A stretch of DNA of 64,000 nucleotides from Alteromonas portus (GTDB lineage: Bacteria > Pseudomonadota > Gammaproteobacteria > Enterobacterales > Alteromonadaceae): assembly GCF_005117025.1 (NCBI RefSeq), contig NZ_SWCO01000002.1, positions 473,348 through 537,347 on the forward strand, read 5' to 3'. A program made the position numbers and the translations under genes. Below the pieces are notes generated by a model. That model saw only the letters and a program-made list of their open reading frames with translations. It ran no database searches and had not been told where the DNA came from. Shown here in pieces: positions 59,594 through 64,000 of the stretch. How positions within the stretch are numbered: the stretch's first letter is position 1; each line of letters begins with the position of its first letter.

Positions 59594-60448
59594 ATGAGAA
59601 AAATTATAGTAGCGTTTGTATGCTTTTTTATCAGTAGTGTCTTTGCCGAAAGCAATTTAGATGAAAGTGCGTTTACTAAAAGGTATGTGAAGGCTGTTAC
59701 TACCAAACCAGAGGTTACAAGTGCACAAATAAAAGGCCGTCTAGAGGTTGAGATGACTTACAGCGGTGGAGGGACGTCAACCGCATACCTCGATAACGCC
59801 TATATGAATTACCTTTCTGAACCAGAAAAGCTCGACGTAATTATAGAGGCGTACATCAGTGCGTTAACAAGGAACAGTAGTGACGCTAAAGCTAACATAG
59901 ATAAAGCGAATATCTTTCCCGTAATAAAAGATTCAGGTTATATAAACCATATAACTGAATTGATGAGCGAAGGTGGTGAGGGGGAGCTGCCTTTCTTTTA
60001 TGAAAAGCTAAATGATGTTCTCTATATTCTTTATGCCATTGATACGCCTTCATCTATCAAGTTCATGCCAAAAGAAGACATTGCAAACTTAGATGTAAAA
60101 GAGGAAGAGCTCAGGGACCTCTCAATGTCTAATTTGATGAATGCTATTGAGTCACTACAAATTAAAGGTGATCCTTCGACTATCTCTATGGTGGTTGCGG
60201 ATGGCACTTACGAAGCGTCTTTTTTGATTTATGATGCGCTTTGGACGAAAGAAACCTTTCCAGTGAAAGGTGATATTGTTGTTTATGTGCCTTCCAGAGA
60301 CGTTATCATTGTAACCGGTTCTAAGGATACGGATAGTTTAGAGACGGTAAAAGGGATAGTGCACAACCCGGAAAATCAATGGGCTCATGCCGTGACTAAT
60401 GTAGGGTTTATTCGCAAAGAAAATAAATGGGTCAAGTTTCACCATTAG
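59594..60448 (+). CDS. Secreted hypothetical protein, 284 aa
   Basis: Not recognised. A signal peptide (residues 1-18, cut near SVFAES) is followed by a mixed alpha/beta protein with no obvious motif. AAGGAG lies upstream, at a rather long distance of about 14 bases. It has no Cys, so no disulfide. A 184-base non-coding spacer precedes it, starting with TCGTTAGAAAG directly after the previous stop. Confidence 0.55.
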   Translation: MRKIIVAFVCFFISSVFAESNLDESAFTKRYVKAVTTKPEVTSAQIKGRLEVEMTYSGGGTSTAYLDNAYMNYLSEPEKLDVIIEAYISALTRNSSDAKANIDKANIFPVIKDSGYINHITELMSEGGEGELPFFYEKLNDVLYILYAIDTPSSIKFMPKEDIANLDVKEEELRDLSMSNLMNAIESLQIKGDPSTISMVVADGTYEASFLIYDALWTKETFPVKGDIVVYVPSRDVIIVTGSKDTDSLETVKGIVHNPENQWAHAVTNVGFIRKENKWVKFHH

Positions 60449-60601
60449 CTGGGTATTCCAAAGTATGTCCTCAGTATTTGTGATGACGAAAACTCTTTAA
60501 CATGTTGCGTTTTCATCTTGTATTACCGATAGTTGGTTTTACTCGTTAGTCTGAGTTGCATGTTGTGAAATCTGTTGGTAGGTGATTTAAGGGAAAGCGC
60601 C

Positions 60602-61096
60602 TTGACTAAAATTTTAATATTCGGAAATTCCGGTTCTGGCAAATCTACGCTAGCGCGCCGTTTATGTGAAACTCAAGGTTTAGCACATTTAGATCTCGAT
60701 ACCCTTGCATGGAAACCCACTAGCCCGCCAGAAAGAAAGCCGATTTACGAGTCGGAACAAGAAATACAGGCTTTTACCGCTACTAATGAGACTTGGGTAA
60801 TTGAAGGGTGTTACACAGACCTGCTTAAGCTTGTGCAGGCGCAGTCTTCAGAAATTATATTTATGAATTTACCCATTGAGTTGTGTATTGCTAACGCGAA
60901 AGCAAGACCTTGGGAGCCCCATAAATACGATACCAAACAAGCTCAAGACGATAATTTACCCATGTTGATAGACTGGATTGCCCAATATACAAAAAGAGAC
61001 GATACGTTTTCTTATACTGCACACCAGCAGTTTTATGAAAACTATAGCGGCAATAAAAAAATGATAACGCAAAATATCCCGCACCAAGCCAGTTGA
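60602..61096 (+). CDS. P-loop kinase-like protein (AAA family, FlaR/adenylate kinase-like)
   Basis: A 164-residue P-loop NTPase: FGNSGSGKSTLARRL (Walker A) at residue 7, LDLDTLAWKP after it, and ETWVIEGCYTDLLKLV, a pattern of the small DNA-topology-modulation/adenylate-kinase-like family. It is likely a nucleotide or small-molecule kinase; its substrate is unknown. I choose TTG at 60602 because AAGGGA lies eight bases upstream; longer in-frame starts lack one. Confidence 0.78.
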   Translation: MTKILIFGNSGSGKSTLARRLCETQGLAHLDLDTLAWKPTSPPERKPIYESEQEIQAFTATNETWVIEGCYTDLLKLVQAQSSEIIFMNLPIELCIANAKARPWEPHKYDTKQAQDDNLPMLIDWIAQYTKRDDTFSYTAHQQFYENYSGNKKMITQNIPHQAS

Positions 61097-61169
61097 AACA
61101 TTTTTCGGCTTATGAATAGGGACTTCGCTGAATTACTGTAAGCGCAATGAAATCACGGAGGACATTAGC

Positions 61170-61766
61170 TTGTATAGCTTTTTATCTTTTACAGGGATAG
61201 CAGCATCGGTTTGGATAGTTTTTGGCATTTACATTGCTTCTCGTTTCTATCCAAACTATAGCCATACGAAGCAGTTTTGTAGTGAACTTGGTGCTTTTGG
61301 TAGCCCAACACAGAAACTCTCTCCTGCAATCAATAATTATCCGTTAGGCTTATTATTCGCTCTGTTTGGGTATTACCTCATTAACACACATCCAGACCAT
61401 ATGCCAACTATGGTTATTGGCGCAATGACAATAATACATGGTATCTGTACTTGGGTTTGTGGCTACTTCCCAATGGACGCCGACCCATATACAACAACAC
61501 CTTCGAAAAGTTGTAAAATCCATACATGGTCAGGGCTAATAATGTTAGTTTCGTTTATCGTGGCGCCGCTGATCGTTACTTTCTCTAGCTACTATTCTTG
61601 GTCGCTGAGGATTTTGTCTGCATCGAGCGTTATTGGCTGCGTTTACTTTTCTTATAAACTAGCCAAATCCCTTGAACGAAAAACTGTACCAGGGCTTTAT
61701 CAACGCCTAAGTTACGGCTGCCAAATTCTTTGGCTGTTAATCTACTCGATATTCTTGATTTTATAG
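61170..61766 (+). CDS. DUF998 family membrane protein
   Basis: A 198-residue protein with six membrane helices. FCSELGAFGSPTQKLSPAINNYPLGLLFALFGYY is the family signature, followed by GICTWVCGYFPMDADPY. DUF998 proteins have no known enzymatic role. Start is TTG at 61170, nine bases after CGGAGG. The 3' 99 bases (61653-61751) recur at the right end of the window. The next gene follows after nine bases. Confidence 0.82.
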   Translation: MYSFLSFTGIAASVWIVFGIYIASRFYPNYSHTKQFCSELGAFGSPTQKLSPAINNYPLGLLFALFGYYLINTHPDHMPTMVIGAMTIIHGICTWVCGYFPMDADPYTTTPSKSCKIHTWSGLIMLVSFIVAPLIVTFSSYYSWSLRILSASSVIGCVYFSYKLAKSLERKTVPGLYQRLSYGCQILWLLIYSIFLIL

Positions 61767-61775
61767 AGCCGTGCA

Positions 61776-62798
61776 ATGAACACTCGCTTTAAAAGTTCTA
61801 TCCCTCTAGCTTTCTTATGTTTAGCATCTCTTTGGTGGTGGTTTTACTATTCCTCCTCGAACTCTATCAATGACTATGGTGATGAAAAGCACGAGTTGTT
61901 GTTTATGCTAGACGCATTACTAGTACTGCCAGTACTGTGTTTTTTGTGCGAGTCAGACAAGCAAAAAGCGGCTTTGAAAGCCATTGTATTGTGTTGTAGT
62001 GCGGTTTTTATTGGCGCTATTATTATTCCAGAACAAAACAAGGTAATGTTTCACTACCTTGAAAGTGGCCGCTACTTTGCAATCGGAGCTTTGTTAGCAT
62101 TAGAAATAGGTACCTTAATAACGGTAAGTGTTGCAGTTCGCGCACTTCTTATTAAAAAAGAAGACCCCGATTTAGCGTTGCAAATACCTATAGAACGTAT
62201 CTTTGGCTCATCGTTGCTTAGCAACTTACTTCGGTTCGAGGGACGTATGTGGTCTTTCGCATTATTCGCTTCACGCATTAAAAGCAGTACATATCTGGGT
62301 AATCAGCATTTTTACTACTATAAAAAAGATGGTGCGCAAAGTAATTTGATGGGCTTCATTGTGGTCATGATGATCGAGTTGCCGCTTGTGCATCTGCTAC
62401 TACATTTTATTTGGTCTAGCGCAGTTGCCAACATAGTTTCGGCCTTTACTCTATTTGGGTTAGCTTTTTTCTATGCTGAATATAAAGCTGTGGCAATACG
62501 GCCCATTTCGATTTATAAAGATAATCTCATTGTTCGATACGGATTGTTTCATCCGTTTATAATCACTTTTTCAAACATCTCTGATATCAGCACGAACACA
62601 ACGTTCGTGAAGAGGGCTAAGGGTATAAAACGGTTTAAATACTCGGGTGTACCTAACGTGAAAATAAAGCTACATTCACCTATAAACGGTAAGCATGCCA
62701 TATACTTAGGTGTAGACTCACCTGATTTACTAATAGAAACAATAAAACGACAACTATGTTCTTTTTCAACTAACGCTAACGAGCAATCGAAGCTTTGA
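61776..62798 (+). CDS. Multi-pass membrane protein of unknown function, 340 aa
   Basis: Not recognised. Six to seven hydrophobic segments in the first 240 residues are followed by a basic soluble tail of about 90 residues (RPISIYKDNLIVRYGLFHPFIITFSNISDIS) that looks like the bacterial PH-like fold attached to many such membrane proteins. It starts nine bases after the DUF998 gene, so the two are probably co-transcribed. Ribosome binding site is poor, consistent with coupling. Confidence 0.6.
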   Translation: MNTRFKSSIPLAFLCLASLWWWFYYSSSNSINDYGDEKHELLFMLDALLVLPVLCFLCESDKQKAALKAIVLCCSAVFIGAIIIPEQNKVMFHYLESGRYFAIGALLALEIGTLITVSVAVRALLIKKEDPDLALQIPIERIFGSSLLSNLLRFEGRMWSFALFASRIKSSTYLGNQHFYYYKKDGAQSNLMGFIVVMMIELPLVHLLLHFIWSSAVANIVSAFTLFGLAFFYAEYKAVAIRPISIYKDNLIVRYGLFHPFIITFSNISDISTNTTFVKRAKGIKRFKYSGVPNVKIKLHSPINGKHAIYLGVDSPDLLIETIKRQLCSFSTNANEQSKL

Positions 62799-62860
62799 AA
62801 CTCAAATTTTAGCAAGGCGATAAGTGAAACCTAGCTTAGCTTTTGAGTAAAACTAAGCAC

Positions 62861-62884
62861 AAATTAATCAAGACAGGCATCTTT
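62861..62884 (+). repeat. 24-nt spacer repeat, copy 1
   Basis: One of three related 24-mers, all ending CAAGACAGGCATCTTT or a variant, found 62 bases after the stop of the 340-aa membrane protein. It agrees with copy 3 at 22 of 24 places. Confidence 0.7.
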
Positions 62885-62952
62885 ATGGCGTACAAGTACT
62901 TATACACGCCTTATTCATGATTAAACCGTCTAGAACGAAACAAGGAAGTCAC

Positions 62953-63222
62953 ATGAAGAAATTACTATTCATAGCCATATTTTCTATTCTTTTGAATGGG
63001 TGCGACCAAAAGACTCACGTCGACCAATCGCAAATGTGTGTTTATTCAACAGATCAAGAAGCGAAAAGATGCAGTAGCGGAGAGCTCGCATATTTTAAGC
63101 CCCAAATGTGGGGCAATGAACAGCTGCCATTAAATGCTGCCGCAGCGTACTGTGATTTCAACCATGAAATTATGTACAACAATTCTGGGGTTATTTGTGT
63201 GTTTACAGACAAAAGATATTGA
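62953..63222 (+). CDS. Small lipoprotein, 89 aa
   Basis: A lipoprotein with signal peptide and lipobox (FSILLNGC, Cys near residue 17). The mature part has four further Cys and MWGNEQLPLNAAAAYCDFNHEIMYNNSGVICVFTDKR. I recall this WGNEQ...YCD...NNSGVxCVF pattern from Vibrio superintegron cassettes, so it supports a cassette origin, but function is unknown. I take the ATG at 62953, behind AAGGAAG; an in-frame ATG 36 bases upstream is not needed. Confidence 0.72.
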   Translation: MKKLLFIAIFSILLNGCDQKTHVDQSQMCVYSTDQEAKRCSSGELAYFKPQMWGNEQLPLNAAAAYCDFNHEIMYNNSGVICVFTDKRY

Positions 63223-63253
63223 ATGGTAGGTCTTTTGGGCGCGGCTATTTAGG

Positions 63254-63277
63254 CGGCTAAACAAGGCGGGCATCTTT
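63254..63277 (+). repeat. 24-nt spacer repeat, copy 2
   Basis: Variant copy (ends CAAGGCGGGCATCTTT) 31 bases after the lipoprotein stop; 19 of 24 places agree with copy 3. Confidence 0.6.
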
Positions 63278-63362
63278 ATGTAGTCACATTTTTGTATTAG
63301 GGGACAGTTTTGATTTTTCAAGTTATGCTTGGCATGTCATGTTAAGTTGTTTCAGGGTAGTC

Positions 63363-63770
63363 ATGCGATATCTGTTCATATTATTGGCGAGTATATTACC
63401 ATTTAATGCATTTGGTGATGCAGAAAGAGAAAGATTTGATTGTTTGATGACGCCCTTAATGGTGAATGGAAATAATGAAGGTATGTACTTTATCGAGAGT
63501 GATTTCCATAATGATATTCTGGGGTTAATTGAAACCGGAGGACCTCTATTAGATATAAACCAAGCAACGTCTAAAGTTCAAAATTGGTTTAAATCTAAAA
63601 ATATAAACATGGAGTTAGGTATTAAGAATGTTGCTTTAAAACAATACGATTGTTTGGTAAGCAATGAACTTAAATTCATGCACGTTTTTATATTCTTCCT
63701 TGATAATCCTGAAAACATCGTAGGAGTTACTATGCAAGGAAGGCTTATTGAGCGTCAACCTATAAAATAA
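63363..63770 (+). CDS. Secreted hypothetical protein, 135 aa
   Basis: Not recognised. A signal peptide (RYLFILLASILPFNAFG) precedes a protein of about 115 residues with two Cys (FDCLMTPLM, YDCLVSN), which could form a disulfide. I prefer the ATG at 63363, since the upstream ATG at 63339 would add eight residues before an otherwise complete signal peptide. Confidence 0.6.
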   Translation: MRYLFILLASILPFNAFGDAERERFDCLMTPLMVNGNNEGMYFIESDFHNDILGLIETGGPLLDINQATSKVQNWFKSKNINMELGIKNVALKQYDCLVSNELKFMHVFIFFLDNPENIVGVTMQGRLIERQPIK

Positions 63771-63843
63771 TGTGCTTAAGCCAAGATGTTTGATCAGGAC
63801 AATATGCAGTTGGTTGTCTTTCGCATCACTTCCAGCTTTCAGG

Positions 63844-63867
63844 CAATTAAACAAGACAGGCATCTTT
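63844..63867 (+). repeat. 24-nt spacer repeat, copy 3
   Basis: Third copy (ends CAAGACAGGCATCTTT), 73 bases after the stop of the secreted protein and about 30 bases before the duplicated DUF998 end. Confidence 0.7.
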
Positions 63868-63898
63868 GTTCCAGTTAGTTAAAACGTTATTAGGCTTA

Positions 63899-64000
63899 TA
63901 TAAACTAGCCAAATCCCTTGAACGAAAAACTGTACCAGGGCTTTATCAACGCCTAAGTTACGGCTGCCAAATTCTTTGGCTGTTAATCTACTCGATAATC
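63899..64000 (+). pseudogene. Fragment of the DUF998 gene (duplicate 3' end)
   Basis: Bases 63899-63997 are the same as 61653-61751, the region coding for residues 162-194 of the DUF998 protein; one mismatch then follows at 63998, with the last two bases matching again. There is no start codon or upstream part, so this is a gene fragment whose right end lies outside the window. The near-identity shows a recent duplication. Confidence 0.85.

Noticed and set aside
60495..60551. CTTTAAC ... GTTAGTC, 57 bp apart, as another attC
   Set aside because: The spacing is right, but the inner segments next to the boxes do not pair at all.

Overview
The window looks like chromosomal DNA of a marine gammaproteobacterium of the Alteromonadales, most likely Alteromonas or a close relative. 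This rests on gene order and protein character (leuS-lptE-holA-nadD-rsfS-rlmH-mrdA-rodA-rlpA-dacA-ybeD-lipB-lipA; yhbY/rlmE-ftsH-folP-glmM-tpiA-secG-tRNA-Leu) and on moderate base composition. No database search was possible, so the genus is an inference.

Left part (1-19.3 kb). After a partial sppA, a DoxX-type membrane protein, a YdjA-like nitroreductase, a DUF2797 protein and L-asparaginase I comes a minus-strand housekeeping block. It starts at leuS and runs through outer-membrane LPS assembly (lptE), replication (holA), NAD synthesis (nadD), ribosome silencing and methylation (rsfS, rlmH), the rod-shape elongation machinery (mrdA, rodA, rlpA, dacA) and lipoate synthesis (ybeD, lipB, lipA). 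Intrinsic terminators divide it after rsfS, dacA and lipA.

Middle part (19.8-50.3 kb). A Lon-like protease, an SDR, yhbY and rlmE (divergent), ftsH, folP, glmM, tpiA, secG and tRNA-Leu(GAG). Next come a GGDEF/EAL protein with a degenerate GGDEF half, a 52-residue YqaE/Pmp3 protein, a hemerythrin, gdhA, a phosphatase/lipid-kinase fusion, a second SDR, a Cof-type HAD phosphatase, a type IB topoisomerase, putP-proB-proA (proline uptake and synthesis), an MscS-type channel, an HNH nuclease, pnp and a DUF1244 gene. The rimP-nusA-infB-rbfA-truB-rpsO segment that usually joins the secG/tRNA-Leu region to pnp in gammaproteobacteria is absent.

Right part (50.5-64 kb). The character changes to an accessory block. 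Every gene is on the plus strand; most are short and functionally unrelated (nuclease-like protein, GNAT acetyltransferases, FMN reductase, HAD phosphatase, P-loop kinase, DUF998, small secreted or membrane proteins), and they are separated by non-coding spacers. The first gene ends inside a 57-bp element with the architecture of an integron attC site. A 150-residue MBOAT-like gene occurs twice, a 24-nt repeat follows three successive genes, and the last 102 bases nearly duplicate the 3' end of an upstream gene. No integron integrase gene is in the window. I read this block as a cassette-derived, partly decayed array without a visible integrase (CALIN-like). That reading is an inference resting on one well-formed attC candidate, uniform orientation and gene content.
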